Counted from the stretch's first letter, positions 1 through 8,562 are shown. The stretch is DNA of 57,054 nt from Chthonomonadaceae bacterium (GCA_025352825.1 JANXSG010000036.1:1-57054); one strand, 5' to 3'. Program-made: numbers and translations. The notes: generated from the letters alone by a model not told the origin.

Positions 1-2
1 TG

Positions 3-455
3 AACGGAGGCGATGGACAGGTGCTGGGTATCGATATCGATATTCGTGAGCACAATCGCGTTGAGATCGAGAGCCACCCGATGTTCAAGCGGATTACAAT
101 GTTCGAAGGTTCTTCTATCGATCAGGCGATGATCGACCGGGTAACTCGGTTTGCTGCCGGGAAACGAGTCATGATTGTCCTCGATTCAAATCATACTCAC
201 GACCATGTTCTTCAGGAACTGAAACTCTACTCATTGCTTGTCACAAAAGACTGTTATCTGGTGGCAATGGATACGATAATAGAAGATATGCCCGCTGGAT
301 TCTATAACGACCGTCCCTGGGATATTGGAAACAACCCTAAAACAGCAGTCTGGGAATTCTTAAAGCACTCCGATAGATTTGTGATCGACCGCGATATCCA
401 GTCGAAATTGCTCATCACAGGCGCCCCTGATGGATATCTGCTCTGCGTGAAATAG
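3..455 (+). CDS. CmcI/rhamnosyl O-methyltransferase family protein, C-terminal part
   Basis: The frame is open back to the window edge, so this is the C-terminal 150 residues or so of a gene that starts outside. It matches the cephalosporin hydroxylase/rhamnosyl O-methyltransferase (RMNT_CmcI) family. Visible signatures are GIDIDIREHN, EGSSID, the loop LDSNHTHDHV, and the family-typical tail DMPAGFYNDRPW followed by NNPKTAVWEFL. Family members are SAM-dependent enzymes that methylate sugar hydroxyls, or in the cephamycin pathway assist hydroxylation/methylation. Here, next to other methyltransferases and glycosyltransferases, sugar O-methylation is the likely role. The N-terminal SAM-binding glycine loop lies outside the window and cannot be checked. 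An in-frame GTG at 21 is not a credible start because homologous sequence continues upstream. Confidence 0.87.
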   Translation, partial: NGGDGQVLGIDIDIREHNRVEIESHPMFKRITMFEGSSIDQAMIDRVTRFAAGKRVMIVLDSNHTHDHVLQELKLYSLLVTKDCYLVAMDTIIEDMPAGFYNDRPWDIGNNPKTAVWEFLKHSDRFVIDRDIQSKLLITGAPDGYLLCVK

Positions 456-471
456 AGAGAATCCTTGTCAG

Positions 472-658
472 CCCTCACCCCCCGACCCCCTCTCCCGAGG
501 CTTCGGGAGAGGGGGAGCTATAAATATTTGGTCTTCTATTTCCACTGCGTGGGAATAGGTTGGAAGTAGATGAATACTTATCGAAAATCTATAATCCCCC
601 GCCAAAGTCACCCCCTCTCCCGAAGCCTCGGGAGAGGGGGACGGGGGGTGAGGGGTTG
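472..658. repeat. Composite G-rich inverted-repeat element (MITE-like)
   Basis: The gap between the first two genes carries two small hairpins (CCCTCTCCCGAGGC/CTTCGGGAGAGGG near 486-516 and CCCTCTCCCGAAGC/CTCGGGAGAGGG near 611-640). The outer flanks, CCCTCACCCCCCG at 472 and CGGGGGGTGAGGG at 642, are also inverted copies of each other, so the whole 187 bases look like one element with terminal inverted repeats. The same arrangement recurs near 23497 and 56461, with shorter versions elsewhere. A short open frame read from this element is an artefact of the repeat. Its function, if any, is unknown; transcripts through it would fold strongly. Confidence 0.8.
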
Positions 659-661
659 TAG

Positions 662-718
662 ATGATACGACCGTTGTATCATTCATTGAAAATTAATTTT
701 GATTCTGGCTTCGCCAGA
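662..718. repeat. Two small hairpins in the leader of the PhyH gene
   Basis: ATGATAC (662-668) pairs with GTATCAT (676-682), and TCTGGCTTCGCCAGA (704-718) is a palindrome. The second motif, CTGGCTTCGCCAG, recurs at 6164-6182, as its complement at 23464, and in a variant with an ACA loop near 2351. No clear role; both sit directly upstream of a ribosome binding site. Confidence 0.55.
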
Positions 719-740
719 TTTCGAATACTAGGAAACCTAT

Positions 741-1463
741 ATGCCAATACAGATTGACACAGCTTCATATAAGGAGAACGGCTTCTTACTCACACGCGGC
801 GCACTCAGCGATTTAGATTTTGCCCCTTTAGTGGCGAGGTTTCTAGAGTTGGCTTCAGCACGAACCGGAGAGACATACTCAAAGATCGATGATCCCGAAT
901 TAATAGCAAAAATTAGCAGTGACCGAGATCTGGAAATGTATCTGTATGATTCCATCCGCCGATACCCAGAGCTTGTCGAGTTCTCACTGGCCGAGATACT
1001 TACTTGCACCATCTCAAAACTACTTGGTGGCCGCGATAACGTACTTCTCGAAAAAATTCCGTTTCGAATTGACTGCCCAATGGTAATTCGAGAGCTGGCG
1101 GTATGGCATCAGGATCATTTCTATGTCAAAGGCGATCCTGAAACTGTCACCGCCTGGATTCCGCTGCAGGATACTTCTTTCCGCGAAGGCTGCCTGATGA
1201 TTATGCCAGGTTCTCACTCTAATGGCCCCATTACACATGACACCACTATCTTGCAGAAGAAGATCTATCCTTCTGATATCTTCGATCGCGAAGTGCGCTA
1301 CGTCGAGATGAAGCGCGGGGATGTGCTCTTCTTCCATGGCTGTCTACTACACTCCTCAGGCAACAACATCAGTGATGTAATAAGATACAGTGTGCAGGCG
1401 CGGTACCTTGCCACAAGCCACGAAAGTGACCCAGGAATGGGAAAAAGGATAGCTATCTCATGA
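741..1463 (+). CDS. Phytanoyl-CoA dioxygenase (PhyH) family oxygenase
   Basis: A 240-residue protein of the PhyH family of Fe(II)/2-oxoglutarate-dependent oxygenases. The iron-binding facial triad is visible: H123 and D125 in WHQDHF, and H204 in LLHSSGNN. R215 in RYSVQAR is the expected 2-oxoglutarate-binding arginine. Length is normal for small bacterial PhyH proteins. An AGGA ribosome binding site lies 8 bases before the ATG. The stop overlaps the start of the next gene (ATGA), indicating translational coupling with a TylF-like methyltransferase. In a glycan or secondary-metabolite cluster these oxygenases hydroxylate a sugar, lipid or amino-acid substituent; the substrate cannot be read from sequence. 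Confidence 0.88.
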   Translation: MPIQIDTASYKENGFLLTRGALSDLDFAPLVARFLELASARTGETYSKIDDPELIAKISSDRDLEMYLYDSIRRYPELVEFSLAEILTCTISKLLGGRDNVLLEKIPFRIDCPMVIRELAVWHQDHFYVKGDPETVTAWIPLQDTSFREGCLMIMPGSHSNGPITHDTTILQKKIYPSDIFDREVRYVEMKRGDVLFFHGCLLHSSGNNISDVIRYSVQARYLATSHESDPGMGKRIAIS

Positions 1464-2212
1464 AATCGCGCGACCAGAAAAGCCAGTCATCATCCGATCT
1501 CAGCCAGTTTGAACAGATTGCGAATTTTTTCAAGGACGACCCTATCGATCTCATCGAGAAGATTGAAGCGTTCCCGAAATATGTCAGCCGGCAGGCGCTG
1601 GCGAAATTCTTTACGAAGTATGAACTATTCAAACAGATACTGCACGTGAACGGCTCGGTAGTCGAATGCGGCTGCCTGCATGGAGCCGGAACCATGGCCT
1701 GGGCAAAAATGTCTGCTATCTTTGAACCTTCGAATCATACTCGTAAAGTAATTTCGTTCGACACCTTTGAGGGGTTCCCGTCCGTGAGCGAATCGGACAC
1801 GAAAACAGGCACATATCATGATTTGGAACGAGGCGGGTTGACTGGCAGTCCGGAAGAATCTTTGACAGAGGCGGTGCGGATATTTGATCTCAACCGATCT
1901 ATCTCCCATATTGAGAAGGTGAAGCTGGTTAAGGGTGATATGATGCAGACTGCCGATCAGTTTCTGGAGAAGAACCCACATCTGGTGGTGGCTTTGCTCT
2001 ATCTGGATTTCGATCTCTACGAGCCTACAAAAAAAGCGCTGGAAGTGTTTGTGCCCCGAATGCCAAAGGGCGCGATAATCGCCTTTGATGAGTTGAATGC
2101 GGAGATATTCCCAGGTGAGACAACGGCGGTGGACGAAGTTCTTGGCCTTCACAACTTGCGGATTCAGCGTTTCCCGTTTGATTCCTATGTTTCTTACGCA
2201 GTTATCGAGTAG
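1460..2212 (+). CDS. TylF/macrocin O-methyltransferase family protein
   Basis: A 250-residue class I SAM-dependent methyltransferase of the TylF/MycF family, which methylates sugar hydroxyls on macrolides and glycans. The SAM-binding segment VVECGCLHGAGTMAW is at about residues 67-81. SFDTFEGFPSVSE is the acidic loop of the second strand. YLDFDLYEPTKKAL near 176-190 is the family's metal/catalytic loop, followed by IIAFDELN and GETTAVDEVL. It starts inside the stop of the PhyH gene, with a 4-base overlap, so the two are probably made together. No signal peptide or membrane segment is seen. The sugar substrate is unknown. Confidence 0.9.
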   Translation: MKSRDQKSQSSSDLSQFEQIANFFKDDPIDLIEKIEAFPKYVSRQALAKFFTKYELFKQILHVNGSVVECGCLHGAGTMAWAKMSAIFEPSNHTRKVISFDTFEGFPSVSESDTKTGTYHDLERGGLTGSPEESLTEAVRIFDLNRSISHIEKVKLVKGDMMQTADQFLEKNPHLVVALLYLDFDLYEPTKKALEVFVPRMPKGAIIAFDELNAEIFPGETTAVDEVLGLHNLRIQRFPFDSYVSYAVIE

Positions 2213-2274
2213 CAAATACAAAAAACAAATTGAAACTGGCGCTCAAATATCAAAATCGGTTGAATATGCAAGTT

Positions 2275-2330
2275 CAGCCCTCACCCCTCTCTCGAAGGTT
2301 CGGGAGAGGGGGCCGGGGGGTGAGGGTTTG
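2275..2330. repeat. Short G-rich inverted repeat
   Basis: CCCTCACCCCTCTCTCGAAG followed by GTTCGGGAGAGGG and GGGGGGTGAGGG forms a single hairpin with long arms. It is the compact version of the composite element at 472-658. It sits between two co-oriented methyltransferase genes and does not carry a U-run, so it is not an obvious terminator. Confidence 0.75.
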
Positions 2331-2379
2331 TTGAAAGCTAATTTAGAGACTGGCACAGCCAGATCAGGAGATTGGATGA

Positions 2380-3171
2380 ATGGGAAATATAACCGTAAAT
2401 GTCGATCCGGTTGCGCTCACGCGGGATCTGCAGTATCAGACCAACCCGGTAGGAGTTACACTCTCTATCGATCCATTTGAACTAGTTGTGGGTCCGCTGA
2501 CTTACAACGTCGATGGTCTGGCGACTCAACACAACTGCGACTTTATGAACGATCCCAAATTCCAGCACGCATACCAACTGGGCAAATCGACAGGGTCATG
2601 GGGACAGTCGGAAATTCCCTGGCGACTGCATGTTATCCTCTGGGCGGCGGAGCAGGCGCTGCGGCTGGAAGGCGACTTTGTAGAGTGCGGGGTGAATAGA
2701 GGCGGGCTGTCTTACTCCATAATCAATTACTTCAACTTTGAACGGACAGGGAAGAACTTCTGGCTGCTCGATACCTTCAATGGTCTGGTGGAAGAATATG
2801 TTAGCGAGGAAGAAAAGAGCAGGAATATCCACAACCATCACATCTATCAGGAGTGCTATGATGCGGTTAAGCAGACATTCTCCCCGTACCCTCAGGTAAA
2901 GATAATTCGTGGAATGGTCCCTGATACGCTGCCTCAAGTGACCGCTGAGAAGGTAGCTTATCTCTCCATCGATATGAACTGTGTCATGCCGGAAATCGCT
3001 GCAGCAGAGTACTTCTGGGAGAAGATGGTGTCGGGTGGAATGATAGTCCTCGACGACTATGGCTGGGCACTCCACATTGCTCAAAAAGAAGCATTCGATG
3101 TGTTCACCCGAGAACGTAATGTCAGTATTCTCGCCCTGCCCACAGGGCAGGCGATCATAATGAAGCCTTGA
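2380..3171 (+). CDS. TylF-like class I SAM methyltransferase
   Basis: A 263-residue methyltransferase related to the TylF family but divergent from its neighbour. Motif I is FVECGVNRGGLSYSI (about 100-114), followed by the acidic loop WLLDTFNGLVEEY. YLSIDMNC (about 195-202) and MIVLDDYGW are the expected strand 4/5 positions. Residues 1-80 form a family-atypical N-terminal region. The chosen ATG at 2380 has AGGAG 9 bases upstream; another ATG at 2376 is out of frame. It follows the other TylF-like gene after a 167-base gap filled by a hairpin repeat. The likely substrate is again a glycan hydroxyl group. TylF-like membership is firm at superfamily level only. Confidence 0.82.
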   Translation: MGNITVNVDPVALTRDLQYQTNPVGVTLSIDPFELVVGPLTYNVDGLATQHNCDFMNDPKFQHAYQLGKSTGSWGQSEIPWRLHVILWAAEQALRLEGDFVECGVNRGGLSYSIINYFNFERTGKNFWLLDTFNGLVEEYVSEEEKSRNIHNHHIYQECYDAVKQTFSPYPQVKIIRGMVPDTLPQVTAEKVAYLSIDMNCVMPEIAAAEYFWEKMVSGGMIVLDDYGWALHIAQKEAFDVFTRERNVSILALPTGQAIIMKP

Positions 3172-3228
3172 AGTTGCCTACCTAAATGCAGGGATTAGAG
3201 CGGAAAATATCCAGGATGGATCACACAA

Positions 3229-6150
3229 ATGACTAATGTTCCCAAGTTAAGTATCGTTATTCCCACCTATAATCGGGCGGAGCTGCTGCGAGAATGTCTC
3301 ACAAGCATGCAGCACGCCCCGGCAGATTGCGAAATAGTGGTTCTCGATAACGCCTCCCCGGACAACACTCCTCAGCTTGTGCAAGAGTTTGCAGTAAAGG
3401 ACAGCCGTATCCGCTCCATTCGACATGATCAGAACCTCGGTCCGATGGTGAATTTTGAAAAAGCGCTGGCTGCCGGCAGAGGAGAGTATATCTGTCTGAC
3501 ATGTGACGACGATATTTTTCTCCCCGGCAACTTCGATAAAAAGCTCCGAATTCTGGATACCCATCCAGAGATCGGTCTGGTCTACTCGCAGTGGTATGAC
3601 ATGGATATACATGGGAATATCCAAGGTGTGGTGATGTGGCCGGGCATTCTGAACTACCCGTATATTGGAACCCGAAACGAATTCCTGGATCTGCTTCCTG
3701 CAAGCTACCTCTATATGCAGACAGCTGTGATCCGCCGGAGCCTGTACGAGAAGATAGGCGGGTTGGATATGCGCGAGGATATGACAGCAGGAGTGGATTG
3801 GGAATTCTTATTGCGATGCTGCTACCACACCAAAACAGCCTTTATCAACGAACCTACCGTCGCAATCCGCACTCACGAGCAGAGCTTCACGGAGAGCCAC
3901 TGCAGAAAACAGGGTCAGTTTGCGCGAGGGCGAATTGCTATTTGGCGTAAATGGCTGGTAGAAAACGACAATCCCCCTGTGCTGGATGACCAGCTCTGGA
4001 ACCGCATGGCAAACGCCTTTATCGCCGATCTTCAGCATGAGTTCGGAAACGATGTCGACACCATCAACAGCTATATCCATCAACTTGAAGAGATGAAACG
4101 AGACAGCGTCGCAAAAATCTCTATTCAGTTCAATGCCCAGTTTACGGCGGAACCTAAGCAGCCAATAATTCAGCAGTTATTAGTGCCTGCGTCAGACGCG
4201 CCAGTTTCACAGTCTGCATCTACGCTGGCATCCGATGCTCCAGTTTCAATTTCTGAATCAACGCCTTCCCACGATCCAAATGATTTGAATAAAGATGATT
4301 GGCGATGGGATGAGATCTATGGCCGGGTCAATCTGGCGGAGATTCCGAATCACTTCCATACTTTCACAGGGATGCCATTCCTCGCGAAATATCTGCAGAA
4401 AGCTGCCGAACTCTGCCCTCCGGGCGGCAGGGTGCTGGAGCCGGGGGTTGGTTTTGGTTATGGCGCTATCTGGATGTCGCTAAGGGGAGCGCGTGCGGAG
4501 GGTATCGACTATTCGCACCCCATTGTGGAACGTGCGAAACGCATAAATCAGATGCTGTGTGGAAAAGCTGAGTTCCGGTACGGGGATATGTTCAAACTTA
4601 AGGAGTGCGTGCAAGGCATTTTCGATGTTACACTGCACCAGGGCTGCCTAGAGCACTTTTCGGATGAGGAGATTCAGGAGATACTGCGCCAGCAGTTGGC
4701 AGTATCGAGGCATGTCGTTTTTAGCGTCCCCAGTATCAACTACCCATTCGAGAGAGAGTTTGGAAACGAGCGTCTCATACCCCTCGCTGCGTGGGGGAAC
4801 ATCCTCAAAGAGTTTGATATCGAGATGCTGAGTTACTACGGAGACCCAGCTTTAGGCGGTCAAGAACATGTCATGGGTGTGCTGAGAGGTGTATCGACAG
4901 GGAGAAGTACGGAGATAAGCAGTGCTGCCCCACTGGGAATACTCGATTTTAGCGAGGCAGATTCGCTGGGAGATCGTGCTGTAACAGCCATCCGCCATCT
5001 CTCCACTTCACCCCAGCCCGCTCTCATTTGGAACGCGCCGATATTTGATCCAAGCGGCTATGCCGAGGAAGCTCGCGGGTTTTTGATGGCGCTGGATAAC
5101 GCCGGATACTACATTGCCGCGCAGCCCATCAAATGGAACGAACGCGTTGCCAATCTCCCCATTGAGCAGGAGGGACGTCTGCGTGCGATGACTTTCAAGC
5201 AGCCGCAGCCAGGCAGCGTATATGTAAGCCATATTCTCCCGCCACACTTTACTCGAAGAAACGATGCCAGGATAAATATTGGCCGCACGATGTTTGAGAC
5301 AGACAGACTGCCAGCAGAGTGGGCGGATGCCTGCAATAAAATGGATCGTATCTGGGTGCCATCCGAATTCAATAGAGAGACATTTATTCGTGGAGGAGTT
5401 CGTGAAAGCCTGATCTCTATCGTGCCCGGAACTATCGACATCACACCTTATGATCCCAAATGCGAACCGCTCAAAATTGAAGGCGCGCGCGGTTATAACT
5501 TCCTCTCGATCTTTGACTGGTCGCTTCGTAAAGGCTGGGACGTTTTGCTTCGCGCCTATATCGAGGAGTTCAGCGCGAGCGAAGATGTTTCGCTCATCAT
5601 TAAGACACACTCGTCACTTGGTTATAACATGGATCAGCTGTCGCACTCGATTGCGAAGTTTATTCAGGATGATCTTAAGCGAGACCTCAAGGATATTCCT
5701 GATCTGATTATACAGGCTTCGGATATTCCCGCCACCTTGATGCCAAATCTCTATGCCGCAGGAGACTGCTTCGTGATGCCCACCAGAGGCGAAGGCTGGG
5801 GACGCCCATATATGGAAGCGATGACCATGGCGAAACCTGTAATAGGAACGAACTGGAGCGGAAACACAGCCTTCATGAATGCAGAGAACAGCTACCTGTT
5901 GGAGTACAAACTGGTGGATGTTCCCGAGGCTGGCTGGAAGGAAGCGGCAACTTTTAAAGGGCATCGGTGGGCGGAGCCCGATACTGTTCATCTGCGCCAG
6001 TTGATGCGCCAGGTATTTCTCAATCGCAAAGAGGCTGCAAAGATTGGCAAGCAGGCGCGAGAAGATATAGCCTCACGATTCTCGTATGCCGCTATAGCAA
6101 AGATTATAGGAGAAGAGCTGCAGAGTCAGGGAATGCTGGCCGCTGCATAG
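3229..6150 (+). CDS. Fused glycosyltransferase 2 - methyltransferase - glycosyltransferase 4
   Basis: A 973-residue three-domain protein. Residues 1 to about 290 are a GT-A, family-2 glycosyltransferase: LSIVIPTYNRAELLRE at the N terminus, the metal-binding CDDDIF near 92, and GVDWEFLLRC near 188. A low-complexity Ala/Ser/Pro linker covers about 300-350. Residues 350-560 are a class I methyltransferase with VLEPGVGFGYGAIW near 400 and a GIDYSHPIVE acidic loop. Residues 595-970 are a GT-B glycosyltransferase: ETDRLPAEW near 688, the WVPSEFNRE segment, SIFDWSLRKGWDVLL near 757, and the donor-binding GEGWGRPYMEAMTMAKPVI near 853. No signal peptide is seen, so it is probably cytoplasmic. It would add two sugars and one methyl group in one assembly step. 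Each domain is well supported; the substrates are unknown. Confidence 0.92.
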   Translation: MTNVPKLSIVIPTYNRAELLRECLTSMQHAPADCEIVVLDNASPDNTPQLVQEFAVKDSRIRSIRHDQNLGPMVNFEKALAAGRGEYICLTCDDDIFLPGNFDKKLRILDTHPEIGLVYSQWYDMDIHGNIQGVVMWPGILNYPYIGTRNEFLDLLPASYLYMQTAVIRRSLYEKIGGLDMREDMTAGVDWEFLLRCCYHTKTAFINEPTVAIRTHEQSFTESHCRKQGQFARGRIAIWRKWLVENDNPPVLDDQLWNRMANAFIADLQHEFGNDVDTINSYIHQLEEMKRDSVAKISIQFNAQFTAEPKQPIIQQLLVPASDAPVSQSASTLASDAPVSISESTPSHDPNDLNKDDWRWDEIYGRVNLAEIPNHFHTFTGMPFLAKYLQKAAELCPPGGRVLEPGVGFGYGAIWMSLRGARAEGIDYSHPIVERAKRINQMLCGKAEFRYGDMFKLKECVQGIFDVTLHQGCLEHFSDEEIQEILRQQLAVSRHVVFSVPSINYPFEREFGNERLIPLAAWGNILKEFDIEMLSYYGDPALGGQEHVMGVLRGVSTGRSTEISSAAPLGILDFSEADSLGDRAVTAIRHLSTSPQPALIWNAPIFDPSGYAEEARGFLMALDNAGYYIAAQPIKWNERVANLPIEQEGRLRAMTFKQPQPGSVYVSHILPPHFTRRNDARINIGRTMFETDRLPAEWADACNKMDRIWVPSEFNRETFIRGGVRESLISIVPGTIDITPYDPKCEPLKIEGARGYNFLSIFDWSLRKGWDVLLRAYIEEFSASEDVSLIIKTHSSLGYNMDQLSHSIAKFIQDDLKRDLKDIPDLIIQASDIPATLMPNLYAAGDCFVMPTRGEGWGRPYMEAMTMAKPVIGTNWSGNTAFMNAENSYLLEYKLVDVPEAGWKEAATFKGHRWAEPDTVHLRQLMRQVFLNRKEAAKIGKQAREDIASRFSYAAIAKIIGEELQSQGMLAAA

Positions 6151-6196
6151 TTTTCACATGATTTGCCTGGCTTCGCCAGGCTAATCATGTGAAAAC
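6150..6196 (+). repeat. 21-bp-stem hairpin just upstream of a start codon
   Basis: GTTTTCACATGATT, one unpaired T, GCCTGG, a CTTCG loop, then CCAGGC, T and AATCATGTGAAAAC. The two arms match at 20 of 21 positions. The hairpin includes the last base of the preceding stop codon and ends two bases before the TAGGAG ribosome binding site of the next gene. No U-run follows, so it is more likely to influence mRNA stability or coupling than to terminate. Confidence 0.75.
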
Positions 6197-6209
6197 TTAG
6201 GAGTTCTGA

Positions 6210-8414
6210 ATGCATATCTTAATCGGCCCTATGAAAGCTGAAAATGAAGAGCAGATTCGCCATCCTGAGCGTCGTCTGGAGGATAGCTTCTGCTTTTATG
6301 AAAAGGATTCGGGCAGCTATGAGGAGATTTTAGCCATGCTTCCGGAGGGTTGGAAGCCCGATGTAGTAATTCACTGGAGCCTTGAGTACTACATCCCTCC
6401 AAAAGGCATAGAAAAAGCCGACTGTTTGACTGTCGGAATATTCGGAGACTGGAATCTCGGAGCCTATGCAGTTCAAAATATTGGCAGCGCTTTCGATATT
6501 TTGTTTGCCGACCGAGCTGGCTGCGAACTCCTCCAAAATCTAGGTTTTAATAATGCGTACTATGCTCGCCTCTGGGGTTTCGATTCAAAGCTGCATCGCC
6601 GCCTGCCTGAAATCGAACGCGATATCGACATACTCATGATGGGTAATCTTAACCATATTGTACAGCGTGAGAGATCATTCTGGCTTGCACGTGTGGCTAA
6701 ACTATCCAGACGGCACAACGTCCTGCTTACTACGGGCGTCTACGGCGAAGACTACACCAGAATGATGAATCGCGCAAAGATTGTGTTTAATAGATCAGTC
6801 GGCGGTGGAATAAATATGCGCGCGTACGAAACGATGGCGTGCGGCGCACTGCTCTTCAATGAGCGTGAAAATCTTGAGATCAGAGATATTTTTACCGATC
6901 GCGAACACTGTGTTCTCTATGGTGATGACGATCTGGAAATACTGCTTGACTACTACCTAGCGACTGAAAATACTGCAGAACGGAAGAGAATCGCTTCGGC
7001 GGGCTGGAAGCGTGTTCAGAACTATCGAGATTTTGACCGCATTAGCGAGTTGCTTGATAAGATTGAGAATATATTAGCTCAGTGGAAAGCCACGAATCGA
7101 AAAAGAGAACCTCGAGGTTTTGAAAAAGTACAGTTAATAAATCGCGAGCTTTGCAGGCTTCATCATGCCCATCTCTGCAATGAGGGAGGGCTTTATGCCA
7201 CTCTCAATCAAGAGATGTCTGATCTTCTGAAGAGGCTGGTTAATCTGCCAGAGTATCTGCCCCAGGCAGCAAATGCCCATGCAGCGCTATTAGGGGAGTG
7301 GGGAGTTCGCCTTCCACAGGAAGATCAGCCTGCTGCGTTTAAACTGGCGGAAAAACTGCTTTTTTGTGCGCTCAAAATAGAGCCGAATTACTTTGCGGCA
7401 CAGTGGAATTTAGGCTATCTGTATCATGCATTTGGCAAAGCTGAGGAGGGGAACAGCGAGCTACTAAAAGCGCTGGATATTCTAAACTCCCCCACATTTG
7501 ATCCGAGCCAACTCCGTGGCGTACTCTTCCCCCACAGATTTGAGCGTTTTGATTTGGAGGCACAGTGTATTTGGGGCAGATATGCAGCTGGAACACGTGA
7601 GTGGAGTGATGAAATGCGCCGAATTTGTAAAGGCAAGATCTATTTCACACGCGCTCAATCTGCATATATACATGGAGAGTTCTCCGAATCCGTCCATTTC
7701 GCCAACGAGGCTGTCTTTGCTATTTCGGATTGGGGAGAAGCTCACTATCTTTTGGCTTGTTCACATCGTGAATTGGGTAACAATCAGGATGCACATAACG
7801 CGTTTAAAAGAGCCATATCTGCTTGCCCTTTCATGTTTGATGCTTGGAAAGAGGATGCTCAGCTGCTTATGGACCTGGGCAGGGCTGGCGAGGCTGCCAC
7901 CATTCTGGATGAACTGCTTGCCATTTTAAACGGATGCCCTTTCTATGCGTACGTTCTGCCGGAAATTGAGACAAAGTTATTTCAAGCCAAGCTAAAAGCA
8001 ACCAGGCAGGCTGCTAAAACCCCGGTGAGGATGCTCGCGCTTCCGAATTGGAATGAACCGAAAAGTTGGCAGCCGCTGGTACGCAAATATGTGGAGCAGT
8101 ATCATCATGGCGACCCGGTAAGTCTGATGCTGCCAGTGGTCGCTCTGCAGCATCCAAAACCGGAGACTGTGCTTAAATCGTTGATCGAGTTTGTGGATAA
8201 CGATCTGCATATACTTATGGAAGATATCGCTGATGTGGTTCTAATGACAGAGCCTCTCAACACGGTTCTTAATATTGATGGTAGTGTGCTAGCCGATATT
8301 TTGGTACTAATGAATGATTGTAATGAGTTAGAGATCGCTCAAAATGCAGACATACCGACCATCACACTGGAAAATTTAGATCAAGCTCTTACTTTAGTGC
8401 CAACCTCGGCGTAG
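6210..8414 (+). CDS. CgeB-like glycosyltransferase with TPR region (paralog A)
   Basis: A 734-residue protein. Residues 1 to about 285 are a GT-B-like glycosyltransferase of the CgeB/Glyco_trans_1_2 type: NRAKIVFNRSVGG near 190, then NMRAYETMACGALLFNE and REHCVLYGDDDLE. Its opening ILIGPMKAENE is shared with the paralog at 11458. Residues 330-570 read as tetratricopeptide repeats (AQWNLGYLYHAFGKAEEGNS, EAHYLLACSHRELGNNQDAH). Residues 600-734 are a conserved tail (LALPNWNEPKSWQPLVRKY) typical of TPR-linked glycosyltransferases. TAGGAG lies 6 bases before the ATG. No signal peptide. TPRs in such proteins usually dock the enzyme to a partner or recognise a peptide, so a protein-glycosylation role is possible. 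Fold assignment is firm, acceptor unknown. Confidence 0.85.
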   Translation: MHILIGPMKAENEEQIRHPERRLEDSFCFYEKDSGSYEEILAMLPEGWKPDVVIHWSLEYYIPPKGIEKADCLTVGIFGDWNLGAYAVQNIGSAFDILFADRAGCELLQNLGFNNAYYARLWGFDSKLHRRLPEIERDIDILMMGNLNHIVQRERSFWLARVAKLSRRHNVLLTTGVYGEDYTRMMNRAKIVFNRSVGGGINMRAYETMACGALLFNERENLEIRDIFTDREHCVLYGDDDLEILLDYYLATENTAERKRIASAGWKRVQNYRDFDRISELLDKIENILAQWKATNRKREPRGFEKVQLINRELCRLHHAHLCNEGGLYATLNQEMSDLLKRLVNLPEYLPQAANAHAALLGEWGVRLPQEDQPAAFKLAEKLLFCALKIEPNYFAAQWNLGYLYHAFGKAEEGNSELLKALDILNSPTFDPSQLRGVLFPHRFERFDLEAQCIWGRYAAGTREWSDEMRRICKGKIYFTRAQSAYIHGEFSESVHFANEAVFAISDWGEAHYLLACSHRELGNNQDAHNAFKRAISACPFMFDAWKEDAQLLMDLGRAGEAATILDELLAILNGCPFYAYVLPEIETKLFQAKLKATRQAAKTPVRMLALPNWNEPKSWQPLVRKYVEQYHHGDPVSLMLPVVALQHPKPETVLKSLIEFVDNDLHILMEDIADVVLMTEPLNTVLNIDGSVLADILVLMNDCNELEIAQNADIPTITLENLDQALTLVPTSA

Positions 8415-8460
8415 TCAACTTAACCTGGCAGAGATTTTAAATCCCTGCGTGTAAAAAATA

Positions 8461-8544
8461 GTCGTCTTTCAGACGGATAATGATCGCTGCGCTATGCGTC
8501 TGAAAGACGCCTGTTTTTTCAAGACGGGGGTTTTCAACCTCCGG
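8461..8544 (+). terminator. Terminator-like hairpin plus second short hairpin
   Basis: CGTCTTTCAGACG (8463-8475) pairs with CGTCTGAAAGACG (8497-8509) around a 21-base loop and is followed by a run of six T residues at 8514-8519, which fits intrinsic termination or attenuation. A second hairpin, GGGGGTTTTCAACCTCC (8526-8542), follows. Both motifs reappear in reverse order near 50829-50920, so this is also an interspersed composite repeat. It separates the first glycosyltransferase block from the acetamido-sugar trio. Confidence 0.6.
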
Positions 8545-8562
8545 TATTGAGAGGAGATCCTA

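Noticed and set aside
468-686. Open frame of 72 codons on the minus strand
   Set aside because: It mostly translates the CCCTCTCCC inverted-repeat element (PHPPSPSPEASGEG-type sequence) and has no other support.
1625-2221. Open frame of 198 codons antisense to the TylF-like gene
   Set aside because: The plus-strand frame has clear family motifs; the antisense product shows none and has no ribosome binding site.
5008-5610. Open frame of 200 codons antisense to the GT fusion
   Set aside because: It lies wholly within a recognised GT-B domain on the other strand.
7498-7929. Open frame of 143 codons inside the glycosyltransferase/TPR gene
   Set aside because: Same-strand shadow in another frame; the main frame keeps TPR periodicity throughout.
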